A stretch of 64,000 nucleotides of DNA from positions 234,739,539 through 234,803,538 of the forward strand of contig JARYHS010013630.1 in the NCBI GenBank assembly GCA_031002005.1, read 5' to 3'. The translations under genes and the position numbers were made by a program. The notes below the pieces were generated by a model that was not told where the DNA came from, did not search any database, and saw only the letters and a program-made list of their open reading frames with translations. Positions 1 to 12,829 of the stretch are shown in pieces; positions within the stretch are counted from its first letter, which is position 1; each line of letters starts with the position of its first letter. The stretch comes from Vandiemenella viatica. Taxonomy: Eukaryota > Arthropoda > Insecta > Orthoptera > Morabidae.

Positions 1-621
1 TTTGATTCTACCGCAGTTATCGTAATTCATTCATATAAATCAAGCTGATAATCAAAAAATTTCCTGATTTGGAGCGTGGCGCAATTGATTCTATGGTCAC
101 TTTAATGTGATTTAGAGCTATAGGTCTGTAGTCTCTCCTCTTTTATCAACCGTGATTGCCATCACAAACATTCATTCGCAAAATCTGAAACAAGATTTCG
201 TGTTCAAAATAAATATCGTTTGTGAGATTTGAAAAATAGTGCCTCTTCTACCTTCATCACACATGTAATATCGATATTTTTTAAATTAATTTTACATACC
301 AAATAAAAGGAGTCTGAGAATATTTTCATTGTAATGTAATTAGTTCAGTTTTACGCATAATAACGAAAAGGCCACTAATGAAAAATATTTCGGGTATTCC
401 GATCTTAACAAAACTCTTAAACAGGACGAAACTAAATTGTAAGTTTTCCATTTAACTAGGTGTCAACGAGAAGACCATGCCTAAATCAATAGTCTAGTAT
501 GATATACTAACTGGATCTATGCACAAATGTTAACAAGAAACTTAATTTTCCTTAAATGAGAAATGAACGTTTCTCAGACCTGTTACGTTTTACATCCAAT
601 CAGATGTAGTAGAATGGTGTT
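1..621. other. Unassigned AT-rich non-coding DNA
   Basis: No reading frame, RNA gene or repeat boundary can be supported here. The sequence is AT-rich and ends at the 10-bp target-site duplication of the LINE that follows. Confidence 0.5.
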
Positions 622-633
622 ATCTAAACCCTT

Positions 634-666
<33 letters not shown>

Positions 667-1468
667 CGTCATCAGTCTTTCGACTGGTTTGATGCAGTCC
701 TCCATCTCTTCCTATCCTGCGCTAACCTTTTCATCTCAACATACCCGTTACAACCAACATCCTCAATTATCTGCTTCATATATTCTAATCTCTGTCTTCC
801 TCTACAGTTCTTACCTTCCACTGTTCCCTCCAATAACAAATTAATGAATCCTGCATGTCTCAAAATATGACCTACCTGCCTATCTCTTCTTTCTGTAAGC
901 TTCTTCAACAAACTTTTTTCTTCACCCATCATTTCCAAAACTCGTTCATTTCTAATTTTGTCTGTCCACTTAATTTTCAGCATTCTTCTGTAGCACCACA
1001 TTTCAAATTCTTCAATTTTCTTTCTTTCCGGTATTACTAAAGTCCATATTTCGCTACCATAAAGTGCTGTGCTCCACACATAGAGTTTTTAAAACTTCTT
1101 TCTAATCCTTCGATCAATATTTGAAACTAAAGGTTTCTCTTTTTCATGAAGGCTCTTTTTGCTAGTGCTATTCTGCTTTTAACATCATTCTTGCTCCGAC
1201 CATCGGTTGTAATTTTACTTCCCAAGTAACAAATTCACTTACTTCTCCTATTGCATCCGATCCTATTTTTATATTTAATTTACTAGTATTGGTATCATTT
1301 CTGCTACATTCCATAACTTTTGTCATGCATTGATTTATATTCAGTCCAAAATCTTCCTTCAGTATTGTATTCATGCTATTCAGTAACTTCTCAATATCCT
1401 CAGCCCGTTCTGCTAACAAGACAATGTCATCAGCAAATTGTAGCATACTGATTTTTTCATCTAAACCC
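622..1468 (-). mobile_element. 5'-truncated RTE-like LINE with 10-bp TSD
   Basis: A minus-strand LINE 3' end. The T-run at 636-664 is its poly-A tail. ATCTAAACCC occurs at 622-631 and again at 1459-1468, so the inserted body is 632-1458 and the repeats are the target-site duplication of one target-primed insertion. Sequence homologous to the longer plus-strand copy at 15.4-18.6 kb starts right at the inner edge of the right-hand duplication, so truncation happened during integration. Both copies share the same last bases before the A-tail (GTCGAAAGACTGATGAC). Confidence 0.88.
672..1458 (-). pseudogene. RTE-like LINE ORF2 C-terminal fragment (broken)
   Basis: The fragment encodes the last part of a non-LTR reverse transcriptase. 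Motif C is visible as FADDIVLLAERAEDIEKLL, followed by the thumb and the C-terminal tail (ALYGSEIWTL, GHILRHAGF, EGTVEGKNCRGRQRLEY, ASNQSKD) typical of insect 'endonuclease-reverse transcriptase' ORFs. Two frames cover it (about 1168-1458 and 672-1079), so at least one frameshift lies between 1079 and 1168. No endonuclease or RT fingers are present. The first residues of the upstream open frame (MGLDEK) are partly target-site sequence, not element sequence. RTE clade is my best placement; a related clade is possible. Confidence 0.82.
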
Positions 1469-2080
1469 ATACAAACACATTATCCAATTTGTACAAAATT
1501 CTTTAAGTAATCTCAAACCCACGGCATGAGATTTCAATAATTCCACACTGGAAACAACCTTATATTATCTTTTTTCTACTACTAAAAACAATTTGTTACT
1601 TCGGTTTATGGTTACATATAAATTCGGCTGGTTTGGCTTGTCAAAAGTGAATTCCGAGTAATAAGACATTCAGTTACATTCAGTCACTATCTAATGTAAA
1701 CAATAACATAAGAAAGTTACACATTATGTGCAAGCATGTTTCTTTCCTTAACAACGAAAATATCCTTGTCCAGTACAATCCTAGATAACTTTTTTAATCG
1801 ATATTCAGTCGGCTACGGATGAAATAAAAGATGTAGTGGAGAACTAAGCCCCAATATGTAACAAAATAATATAAACAAAATTGCATTTGGAATGTAGATG
1901 AAACTTGGCTCATATGGAAAAGGGATTCCTAAAAGGTATTTGAGTAAATTTACGTGGCAACATCGATTAATTCAACTAACAATTAAGTCGGTGTTGAAGT
2001 AATGTGTTTTTCTTGAGTAATATCATTGTTTTGATGTTAAGAAATAACGGTAAAACTTAGAAGGGTGTAGTTACAAATTT
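1469..2080. other. Unassigned AT-rich non-coding DNA
   Basis: I see no gene and no repeat boundary here. Only short scattered stops-to-stops frames occur. Confidence 0.45.
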
Positions 2081-2560
2081 TAATCCGACGTCCAGCGACA
2101 GAAAATTGCCGGTTGCATTCGTATCAGACAAACCGCTTCTAGGCCGTTCCCTTCACTGCATACATCCCGGCCGTGGATGCTCACAAAAAAAGCCGATTCT
2201 CTTGTGCTCTGGCCGTGTTCAGTTCGCACCTTTTATTTTAATGGTGAGCGGAGGCGATGGACGAGTGTGCGCCGGGCTCCGCCCAGGCGAGCAGACATCT
2301 CGCTCGCCGGGTTTGCACATGAATAGTAATCCGCACGCGAGCGAGCAGTCGGCAGCCGGCGCGTGTTTGTTTTACGACCGGCTGCGGCGGTCTGGCGGCG
2401 GTAATAACGTTCGCCACTGTCTGCACCTCCAGCAGCAACTGTCACCGTTCTTATTCACTGCGCTTCACTCAAGTCTGATAACTTTGTCTGCTGCAAGACA
2501 ATGCGCTCAAGTCTTGCTTCGAGTGGATACGATTCCATTCAAAGAGTACTTACTGAAGTA
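2081..2560. other. GC- and CpG-rich island, no supported gene
   Basis: A sharp rise in GC and CpG stands out from the AT-rich surroundings, especially 2155-2440. A 151-codon plus-strand frame (2106-2561) crosses it, but it opens on TTG, has no recognisable domain, and open minus-strand frames overlap it, as expected from GC-rich DNA with few stops. It could be a promoter or first-exon region of a host gene, a regulatory element or an unrecognised repeat. An initiator-like TTCAGTTCG lies at about 2219-2227, but I see no convincing TATA box or downstream element. Confidence 0.35.
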
Positions 2561-2586
2561 AGGTTATTTGTAAGAGTTCACTTGAT

Positions 2587-3281
2587 AGTATGATAGATGC
2601 TTCGTGGTTTAATTAATACGATAATTAAATAGTCCACGTTATGTTTCAATTTAAACTCGTTTATTTTCTTAAACACGTCGTCAAAGATACTGGTCACATC
2701 CATTCATACAATGCAGAGATAGCATACAACACTTCTTCCACAGACAATACAGTTCCCGGCCGTAGCAAACTGAGTCGGTGAAAACTTAAACTGTCTTTCT
2801 GCTGACTGCTTTATATAAGCAACATCGAAATTTCTAGAACACTTCAAAAGCTCCCGACAGATATTTCTCGAATATTAACAATACTTAAACAATTGAAACA
2901 TATTAAAAACAATCAGAATTAATACCAAATCAGTTGCAATCAATACAAAATGGCCAGAAATGGAAATTAAAGATACTTAAACACAAAAATTATTCACAGA
3001 AATCGTTTTAAAACTGTAGAAAATTGTTCTTTAGACATCGTAACATGCATTAATACTTGGAATTACGAAAATTTGAGCAATTCTTTTACACAATTCTGTT
3101 CTTAAACATTTTAAATGGCCTCTAAATAATTTCTTTTCATAAAATAAAGTCTATATACACTGGTTTACAGGAAACTGCAAAACAAACATACAAGATCATA
3201 TTCAACCAAACTCTAGCTTACTACAAATGCTTCATAAAATATAGTTACATTTAATTTTAGGTTTGAGGGCTGTTACAAGTA
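2587..3281 (-). mobile_element. Solo LTR, family A copy 1, TSD AGTA
   Basis: The LTR body is 2591-3277 (687 bp), starting TG and ending CA and flanked on both sides by AGTA (2587-2590, 3278-3281). It aligns along most of its length with 10504-11235. Read on the minus strand it starts TGTAACAGCCCTC, has a TATA box (TATATAAAGCAG, near 2812-2823) and an AATAAA downstream (near 2655), the order expected of U3-R-U5. No internal retrotransposon region adjoins it, so it looks like a recombined solo LTR. The 4-bp TSD suits Ty3/gypsy integration better than the usual 5 bp of Copia or BEL. Confidence 0.8.
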
Positions 3282-3338
3282 GCTGCGATTATTATTCGGC
3301 CTTTGATGCAGATATTTAACAGCTTGAGATGCTACTAA

Positions 3339-3600
3339 TTAGGAGGCGTCCAAAAATTACGTGAACTCAAAATGGGAGGGAGGGGGTGCGGCAAAATATC
3401 ATTTTTAAGGAGGGGAGAGGTCCATAAAAATCTCAAGTCGTTTTATTTTATTTCAAATTGTCGCCCTTCACAGTAGTATTAAAAAAAGACGTAAAAATTA
3501 CGGGGTCAATTTCACGTTAGGGGAAGGAGAGCTAACCAGAATTCAACAAATGGCACCAAGTGGGAGGTAGCGATGGCAAATTCAAGGCAAATCACTTGGA
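3339..3600. repeat. MITE-like fragment with GGCGTCCAAAAATTACGTGA end
   Basis: The block begins GGAGGCGTCCAAAAATTACG and continues into a G-run-rich stretch (near 3378-3420). The layout resembles the complete MITE at 35485-35876: a GGG/GGC end, an ACGTG-like motif, then G-runs. I could not find a matching right terminus, so it may be a truncated relative or a different family. Confidence 0.35.
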
Positions 3601-3614
3601 GTAATTAATCGAAG

Positions 3615-3905
3615 CGCCCTAACAGTATAGTAGTCCAGTAGTTAAACCGCTTGCTTTAAAAAGTTAGGTGTTTCGTTGCGGGTTCAAATACTGGTGGGAC
3701 AAGGAAGTTTTTATGATTTGTGTTTGATCATATGGGCTACCCCAGCTCGTTTCCTAGTTCGGATTCCATGTTAAACTGTAGGTCCCAGAGGATAAGAACC
3801 GACCGTCTGGCACAATAGATTATTATGCATCCTTTGGTATGCTCCAACAAACCTTCGGGTTGTGGACCAAGTAATTTTATGTCACTTATGTTCACGGAAT
3901 ATTGT
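3615..3905 (+). repeat. tRNA-derived SINE
   Basis: A tRNA-like head with a B-box-like GGGTTCAAATACT at about 3681-3693 is followed by a body that includes ATGTTAAACTGTAGG (near 3769-3783). Almost the same body motif recurs after the tRNA-like modules inside the Helitrons at 21.4 and 46.5 kb. Exact ends are not resolved. Confidence 0.6.
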
Positions 3906-6900
3906 TGTGACGATTTCTGTAGTTAGGGCTACTTTTTCCATACTTATTATTTAGCAATGGTCAGATGCTGTGTTAGGCAGGACTCACGAACTTCTGAAGG
4001 AAAAAAATGACTAAATTAAACTGGATTCCCGGAGTTAGTGGATGGAATGTTAATATCTTAAATTACAGAAGATATGTAAATAAAAAGGATACGGTTTACA
4101 TAAAAATGAAGCATGAATCCTCACATTTTTGCTTCTTGTTAACGCTGTAAAATATCGAATGATGAGGTAAAAGAAAGAAGTTTATTGTAAAAAAGTTCTC
4201 AGCGTAAAACGCTAATAGGATTTTAAGAGGGTAAAAATGCAAATACACAAGTAAAATTTTGTATGAGGATAATCATGCAATCTTAAATATTTGGTTGACT
4301 TTGAGGTTATATAGAGAGACACAGTTGTTGACAACATAGTCAATTTACTGTATGTCAAAAAGTGTAACTTATTTCCCATGAAGAAGTCTTATGTAAAGGC
4401 GAATCTAGTGACGGAGCTTCGGTTTCTAAAGTAGAGGTTGTTTAAAATACTATGATGTAAATTATTTTTCTAAAAGCCTATTAATGTTTAAAAATACCAA
4501 GTCAGCTAATGGCATAACCTTCTCCATAACTAATTCTCATTCCTGCTCGCTCTAGCAGAAAAATAGCAATGGATGGTTTTTCACTTTTGCTGACTTATAT
4601 AGGAAGCATGAACAGGAAACTCTACCATACTTCTTTAAACAGCTAATTAATTACTGTTTAAACGCTTTCAAATTAATTAACGCATGATAACAGCTCTATT
4701 TTTAATAAACTGTTCATTTTCAAATGCGTTTCAACATCATAGTGTTGGGAATCATCGGTACAAACTTAGTGTCGGCGTTTACGTGTTGGTCAGAAACAGC
4801 ATATGTTGTAGCACAGTCATTAATATAACCTGTAAATCACTGTGCGTATGGGAATAAGCATATCCTTAGGGAACAGTTTTTAACACCATTATATTATAAT
4901 CACCAACGGAATAAGAAGCTTCTGGTGACGTAGTTCTATGTAATATGAAGTTTTATGATTACTAATTTCAGAAATATAAGAGTTGTTGTAAAACCCTGCG
5001 GTATATTGAGACAGTACAGAGCGACGCACTGCAAGGTGTCAACAGATGAGAATTGGACAAAGGAAGATAAGATGAAGGATCGTTGATTTTATCATGATGT
5101 GTGAGATTGGACAATATATGAAGTACCCTCAAAGACTTAATAGATAATGAGATATCTACTGTAAATGGTGTATTGTGTAAAGATCGGATGTGACCGGTAT
5201 ACATTGTAAAATGTGTTATATGAAAGTTCATGAGTTGTAAATCTTAGTTGTAAAGTGGAATATTAAATACACTGATTACTGTCAAATGCACACGCAGTCA
5301 CTATTGGGAGGATAAAGGAGGAAACATGTAGTTAGAAGGATATGTATTCTATTCCAGGTTTTCACAAAATGGTTATAAAATTAATAACAGATATGGATGC
5401 AATGATGATACTCTTGGGCTTTAGAAAAAAGCTACATTTGACGTAAACCATTTCAATTATAGTTTATTCATGATCTAGGATCTCAAAAGATGTTGATGCC
5501 TCTATTTAGTTTAAAATCTGCTAAAAATAGTTTATGGAAATGAGTTTTTATATTCAGGCGAAGATTTCCCTGTTTAACGTGAAACTGACAATATTATAAG
5601 TATGTGATATATCACCTCAAAGTCATTTTTCGTGTCACACAGAGAATTTTATACCGATTCCTGATTCACGGAATCTAGGAATGCCCACAGTACATGCATA
5701 AGGAACAAAATATTAATTTGAAAAATCATATAACACGACAAAATTGCTTTGCTTATGTACAAGACATTCGAAAAAAAATTTGATAATACAAAGTCATCGA
5801 TACCTTGAACTTGGTTTGAAACGGAAAAATCGAGGGTGGAAATATATAATGGAGTTAGAAAAATATTTTCGTAAGTTTCCGGGTAAGAAGGAAACTTTAA
5901 GTCCTTTTAAACTTATAGTTATGTTACTTGCTGCTATTATTTAATTGTAACAAATTAACGGCAAAGCTAATTTTTACCCTAGACAAATGACTAAAGATAC
6001 GTTCTAAGGGACTGGTTTGAATTTTTTAAATTGAAATACAGTGTCTAATACTGGAACCATAAAAAGTTTGACTGTCGAAACTGTCTATATAACTGTGAAA
6101 TACTTTTTTTGTTTGGTAAACAGTAAGATCTTTTTGAATCATTGAATAATCACAAAAAATAAAATCTGCCGGAAATAGGTAATAAGCATGTGTAGATATC
6201 TTCAAACTGAATTTATCATTTAAAATACTTATTAAAAACGAATAATAAGGAACGTTAGGCTAAAGCGTATGTCATTTTATCTTCCAGCAAGATGTCAAGT
6301 TCTACTGTAAGGACGCTTAAAATGATGCACAACTGCAGCCGGCTACGGAGTTTCGATTACTGAAGTAAAAATATTTAGCGTGTTTGGACGTATTTTTTTT
6401 TTTTTTTTTAGACATTACCAAGTCAGTAGAGGTATATGCTCCTCCATAATTCGCTGAGGCCGAAAAAGAGGAACAATCTGTACAATTGCAAGTATGTGTA
6501 CCAGCAATTTTCACCAGTAATTAATATGAGATACATGTTCAACGTTTATATGCAGTGAATTTTTCTTTTTGTCTAGTGTATCCGCCAAGTTCAGTCAACG
6601 ATGGAACAGCCTACCCTTCTCTCGAAGCACTTCGGACTATTTTTGTGTTTTAATGCCTTTAGTATGAATGACACTATGTGCATCAAATGTCTGTTGTGTA
6701 CAGATATCACAAAGTTTTGTAAATTCATTAAATTTTGTTTTCCTCTTCTTAGTTCGGCAGTTATACGTATACAATCTTCTCTTATTGTGTAACTCACTCA
6801 GTGAAGGTCATGAAAAATATAAAAGTACTTCCAACAGCTGTAGAAAGCTAAAATTATGAACATAGATAACGTTTTACCCAAAATCACAACAAAGGTCCAA

Positions 6901-9900
6901 AACTGTTGAATTTCCATATATTTACCCCTTATAAAACCTCATATAAAATCACTTGAAACCCTAGAAATTTAGTGTTTTTCTACATGAATTGTTTTGTTGG
7001 TTTGTTTTGTATTTAGTCTTAATGCTTTTATTTATGGTTTCAGTATTTAGAATTAGATCTTTTTTCTTTCCTGCAAATCTACAGTACTCTTTGCTGATTG
7101 TGTTTGAGAAATTAGTATTTCTGATAATGTGTCAGCGTAATATATAAACTTAAACCATCATTAAGAATAATTGGTTCCTGTTAGTTAATTGTGTCCCTCT
7201 CGCACATTCCTCTATCTTTGTTGATAGTAATGTATTGATTTGTAAACGCTGTTGTGTTAGTTTGCTGAAAGTAAACAGAAAAAAAGGAACTGATCGATCA
7301 ATAATTTGTTTTGGGGCAAATTATCTGATAATTACAGCTAAACAGAAACATTCTAAGAAGTACCACATAGGTTAATCTATTAGAAGTATCAAAGTTATTA
7401 ATCGATATATATTTAAAGCAGATTATAGGTAACCTAAGCTAATATTAGTATTGCATTAATCTTTGATCACATGTTGTTAGTTAATGGAACAAGGATTTAT
7501 TGAATATTTAGAACTTATCTCCTCGAATATTGATTATGCCTTCATTTAATGACTTTCAATCATCATTTCCATCAGAAAAACCAATTTACATTTAAAAACA
7601 GATGCTGGACGTTACCGATGGTATATTTTACTGCTATAAATAAACGTAGAATTTCGTTTGCTCTTATTTTACGGACTTTATTCCTCATACAGACTTGAAT
7701 ATTTGACAAATTATAAAGAAGGCTACGTTTCCCGGAAATGCTGATTGCATATGTTTCTGACTGAGACAGACTGGGTGATGCGAATCTAACGAGCCCTTGT
7801 AGTCGCTGTTGTCAGTGACCGTAAAATGCTTCGTGTTTAAGACCTTCTCTCCTCAACTTCTTTCTTTATGGGTCCGCGCGAAGACAAAGGCCATTAGAGT
7901 CAAACCCTCTTCTGGAGACTATGGGTCACGACGCTGCTCAGAGAGAGAACTGGCCTAAGAACTGGTAGGGAACACATCACTCTGGAATCAAAGCACCACA
8001 TAAGAATTGTGGGGGTTCTGTATGACGAAAAGTGTGATCTTTAGATATATAATTCAAAAAAGGGAACTAAGTTTAAGTTTTAGGTAACGATGTGATTGAT
8101 TTTTAAAAAATCAAATTTGTTGATTCAGTACTACGGTAAATTACGTTGATCGAGAGATAGGAAGATAACCGTCAGATTTTGAGGGAAGACACGTGGACTG
8201 CCTCAGAAAACTGCGTTTTGAGAATGGATCTGGGTTGGTAGTTACTGGAATAAAGCAGGCGGGTGGAAAACATGCCGGGGGTGTGCGGTAGGGCCTGCAT
8301 GGGTATTTTTAGAATAATTATCAGGTGGTAGGTGTTTTGGAAGAGCATTACATGACAACAAATTAAGGCACTTGATTTCAGGAAACAGGAAACTGCATCA
8401 GTGGTTTCATGGATTATAAATGGACCTCTGAATGTCCCGTTCGTATGCAAAAACCATTTCAATCGTGTAATACGTTTTTATTTTCGAAATGATGAAGCTA
8501 CCAATTCTAGTAGTAGAAGTTGAAGTAACAGATGAAACTTTAAACTAAAAAAATAAGTCATTATTATAATTTGCCTAAAGGAACTCCACGAAAATCAACG
8601 TTTGACCTTTAAACCTAGTGCAGTGAGAAATTCTGAAAATGCAGCTGACAAATTGTAATTGACTTCCATGTACAGTGAACATATTACAACTCATTTTCAA
8701 CCCAACCGTGTTACTAGTCAAGAATTATAGTCATGGACTCGTCCTTCTCGTGGTCAAGTAACATAGAGTTTTGAAAGAAACTACATGCCAACGCATAAAC
8801 ACGGTGTTAGCGAATATGACATTACAAAATGTTGCAAATTTCATGTAGTACCTGCTGCAGTGCTTTGAATTTTCCTGAGGAATGTGTTTGATCACATGTT
8901 TTGTAAGTCATTTGGCGATTGAAATTTTTATTAAAATATTGGATTTTATTTTCACCAGATTTTATTACTCAATATCTCTTATCAAATATATATCTATTTG
9001 TAACAGATGGAGGATTGATTTGATATTACGGGCTGAACTATTGAGTTTGTTTTCGAAGCACTCAGAATATCAGTTTCTATAGATGATTTGGTATAAGTGA
9101 TAAGATAATAAAGCCAAGAAGCTAATTATATTAAAAGTACTCTTACCAAAGAAGAATTCATGTAAAAACTTATGTAAATGTATTTTAAATTATTATCAAG
9201 TGGAAACTGGCCGATCAGGTACTATCTGGCAGTAGTAACATTGGCTCCCATATTTTGAGCTTGTTGCCTTTGGTGTTCGTTTACAGGGAGCACGAGAGTG
9301 AGTACACTACTTTTTATCTTCTGGCGAATGTAAGAGACTCTCAGCCATATATCAAGTGGCGGGGGTACTACTAGATATAAAAATAAGTCATGGAATATAA
9401 ATTACATGATTCTATGCATGCAACTGGGCTAACTCAAAGTTTTATCCTCCTTTTAAAGATATTCAATTTTTCTCCCATCACTTCTACACGTGTAAAAGAT
9501 TAGAATATTTTGAATACTACACGCCACTACAGTTCATGGAGAAACCAAACAATTACTCGTAGGAAATGAAATTTATAATGGTATCAGCATGCTTTTATTA
9601 GACAGAGGTGAGAAATGTTTGCGTCGTGATGCAAAACAGCGAAACTATTTCTTTCCCGGATTAAGAAAGTAAATTTCTATCTCTGGAAATTGGATGGATT
9701 TAAAGAAAAATGGTTAAATTGTGTCATCAATTCCATCGTCCAAGAGATGGTGGAATCAATTTCAGCTGTGCACGCCAGGAAAATATATCTGACAAGTACT
9801 AATAATCATGATCTCCTGAAGTCCAATCCATACATGGCAACGCTATAATTTGGTCCATTCAGTGAACAAATTAATTGAATGTAATTTAATGTGCTTTCTA

Positions 9901-10499
9901 TATATACTTAACAGTTGTTAAAAAATAACTTGTGGGGCTGGTGTGAATGAATGTACTGTGTATGTTTTTTTTTCCTAAATAAAATCTCTTTCTTTTTTTT
10001 TTTTTTTTGTTGTTGTTGATAAAACGAGTTAAATTTTACATCGGCTAACTGAATTTTTCTGTGGTGCGCATTAAGGTTGTTTTTAGTAATTACTAGTTTT
10101 GAGTCGTAGGAATGAAATAACTATGTAGAACTAGCTTTTCCTGTGACTTTATCAGCGTGGCCCAGAGAATCTCTTGAGACTTTTGATGGTGGCTTGTAAA
10201 ATAACAACATAATTTACCTAGATTTCGAATATGCAATTAGCTTTCAATAAGTAGGTGGGTTTATTACAGTCATTATCTTTAGAGACTGAATACCAGGTAC
10301 GTGTGAATATACTACGTTATGGTAGCCTCACGTGTACTTTTTTGTCAATATTTAGATGAGATTCTAATTTCCTGCTCCATCTCAAGTTAAGATATCGTAA
10401 TGATACAAATATCAGATTTGAAGCCTGATACTGTGATAACACAAACAGAAATCTGTGTATAATGTGCCACAATTTATGCAAATGGACTAAATTTTAAGT
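3906..10499. other. Long unassigned AT-rich region
   Basis: About 6.6 kb without a gene I can support. The longest frames are under 100 codons, low in complexity and lack domains. T-runs occur near 6390-6408 and 9992-10008; they may mark old retroposon tails on the minus strand. The block at 7790-8030 is somewhat richer in GC than its surroundings but I do not recognise it. Confidence 0.5.
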
Positions 10500-11239
10500 A
10501 CAGTATTAAGGTTGTTCGGTGGTTTAATTACTGATTAATTAATTAGTCCACCAAAAATGTTATGTTTGAAGAGTCGTTTTATTGTGATCCAAACAAGTCA
10601 GCGATATTCACAAGCATAGATACAATACAGATATGCACTTCTGAATAATAGCAAAGATAATCTCTGTGAACTCAACTGAATGATTGAAACTCTCTGTAAC
10701 ACTGAATACTGTCAACTAAACTGACTTACTAACTTACTTACTTACTAACTTCTCTGTCCAGGCGATCTGTTTATATAGTCTCTATCGAAATTACGAGAAT
10801 TCTTCAAAGGCATCCGCCCGATATTTCTCGATCATTAACAATCACTCAAACAATCAAACATATTAAAAAAAATCGGAATTAATACAAAATTGCTTAACAA
10901 CATTACAAAATGATCAGAAATGGTAATTAGAGATACTTAAATACGAAATTATTTACAGAAATCCTTTCAAACGGTAGAAAATTGTCCTGTAGACATCGTA
11001 ACTTACATTAATACATGGAATTACAAACATTTAAGAAAATCTCTTGCATCATTCGGTTCTTAAACAGATTAATGGACTTTAAATAATTTTCTTACATAAA
11101 ACAAAGTCTATATACACTGATTTACAAGAATTTACAAAATAAACACATCAAATCACTTTCAAGCAAACTTTAGCTCACTACAAATACTTCACACAGTACA
11201 ATGCTATTCAAAATTCAGGTATGAGGGCTGTTACAACAG
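10500..11239 (-). mobile_element. Solo LTR, family A copy 2, TSD ACAG
   Basis: The body is 10504-11235 (732 bp), flanked by ACAG at 10500-10503 and 11236-11239. It aligns with 2591-3277 (shared GATATTTCTCGA, AATCAAACATATTAAAAA-type stretches, AAAATTGT..TAGACATCGTAAC and TATATACACTG). On the minus strand it has a TATA box (GACTATATAAACAGATCGCC, near 10765-10784). The different TSD shows independent insertion. One terminus reads TA on the minus strand where copy 1 has CA, so the end has mutated. A short CTTA/CTAACTTA tandem at 10726-10750 is private to this copy. Confidence 0.8.
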
Positions 11240-12700
11240 ACTTTAATTTCCTTCTCCAAGTAAGTAATTATAAGAGATACCCCACATTTTTAAGCAGAAT
11301 TTAACGTTTGAAACAATGAAAACCCGTCAAAATTGAGCCTGGTTATTTACCAGTGAGGCAGATTATAGGTAAAAGAATTTTTTGTACCAAAAATAGTATA
11401 ACTTTCTGCTGGAGCATCAAATGATAAATCTCCCAACCAAAATGTGATCTTTATATTTTTCGTGACCAGTGACAAACACAAATAGGTTTATAATAAATAT
11501 GTTACTTCGCTTTTTAATTCCACCATCTAACTGCTGTTGTATTGTTTCTCAGAAAGAGGATAAATGAACCTTTCTTTGTAATTGCAGTCTGTATCGTTTA
11601 AAAAAAATACATAATTCTCTTAAATTGATGAATTAATTTTACCACAATGTAAAAGAAATACGAAAAACAACATCAAGCAGTATAAGCGTTTACAGCTGAG
11701 ATCCCCTATTAGCTGGTTGCAATGGCTTGTTAGCTTAGGCAGATGAGACATAAAGCAAGCAATCATATCGGTGGCGCCACATGTAGCTTCAGCTTTGAAC
11801 TACTACATGCACAACATGCAAGCACATGCCGGAATGCTGAAGGTAATCAATTCCGTCGATACGATCCCTGTGCTCTGCTCAATCAAACACCCCGCACCCA
11901 TCGGAATCCTATTACACCGTGTAACTCTTGACGGCAAAGTTACAGCTACGTATCAGGTCACAGGCTTTATAAAAATTTATATAACGTAAGTCTGTGATAT
12001 AAAATGTGCCATCAGCTATTTAGCTTTTCCATCAGACCCCTTCTAAGCATGTAAAGTAACATTTCTAATAGTACTCTGCTCTGTTGATTCTGTTTAATGG
12101 TGTAATGTTTCATCACGTGAAACGACGAATTTAAAAGCAATCACTACTAATTTACCAGAAAACGTCTAAAAAATTCTATTAGAAAAATTCCAGGTCAATA
12201 TTTATATACGGTATAGGAGGGTAAGTATCTTTTATCAGAGAATCACAGGCAACTACTCTTTGCAATATTTAATTACACAAAGCTTTCCATTGATTACAAA
12301 GATTACTTTGCGCCTAGACCAGAATTTCTAAGACAAACAATCTAGAAAACAACTTGTGCAAGATTAGAAGGTAGAGTGCAATCATTGTAATAAAGTTATT
12401 GTTCTCAGTAGCTGTGATCATCGACTAGCTAACATAAAAATGTCAGTGAGCATGAACACTCGCAAACGGCACGGCGATTTATTTTACTGGCGGGGGCCGT
12501 CTGCAATTTCCGACGTTAATCGGCCCAGGGCATTTTCTGGGCGGAGCGCATGAGATTATAGTTGTAGTGATAACCCACAAAAGTACATTACCAGCGGGTC
12601 AGTAGTCCAGTTTCCCTTATTAGCCGATGGCAGTAATGCAGCTGCACGCTGAGGTCGCGTCTACTAAACATTAAAAGGCTACAGTCCAGACAGGCGGCGT
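11240..12700. other. Unassigned region with a GC-richer island
   Basis: No gene can be supported. The stretch 11740-11985 has overlapping open frames and ends near a donor-like GTAAGT (11987-11992), discussed as a finding. The stretch 12465-12690 is GC-rich and has no coding signal. Confidence 0.4.
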
Positions 12701-12782
12701 ACACTTTCACTCACAAAGTTGAAGTCAAATGAAATAAACTTTTCTCGGGTTTCTGCCGGATAATATTTTTATTTAATTCATC

Positions 12783-12825
12783 GTACAATGTTTCGGCAGC
12801 AATCTCCGCTGCCTTCATCAGGTAC
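12783..12825 (-). ncRNA. Hammerhead-ribozyme-like motif (probably degenerate)
   Basis: Read on the minus strand, the core CTGATGA (12815-12821) is followed by a perfect 6-bp stem II (GGCAGC/GCTGCC with a 7-nt loop) and GAAAC (12790-12794). AC...GT could then form the minimal stem III seen in retroelement type-I hammerheads, with GTA as the cleavage triplet. The weak point is stem I: the bases flanking the core do not pair at positions 1.1/2.1 in that register. A GTAC/GTAC pairing (12783-12786 with 12822-12825) closes the structure in another register, but leaves a cramped stem III. One unpaired A follows the CTGATGA core. I read it as a decayed ribozyme of a retroelement tail. Confidence 0.5.
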
Positions 12826-12829
12826 TGTG

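Noticed and set aside
2106..2561. 151-codon plus-strand frame in the GC-rich island as a gene
   Set aside because: Opens on TTG, has no domain, and rival minus-strand frames overlap it; GC-rich DNA simply has fewer stops.
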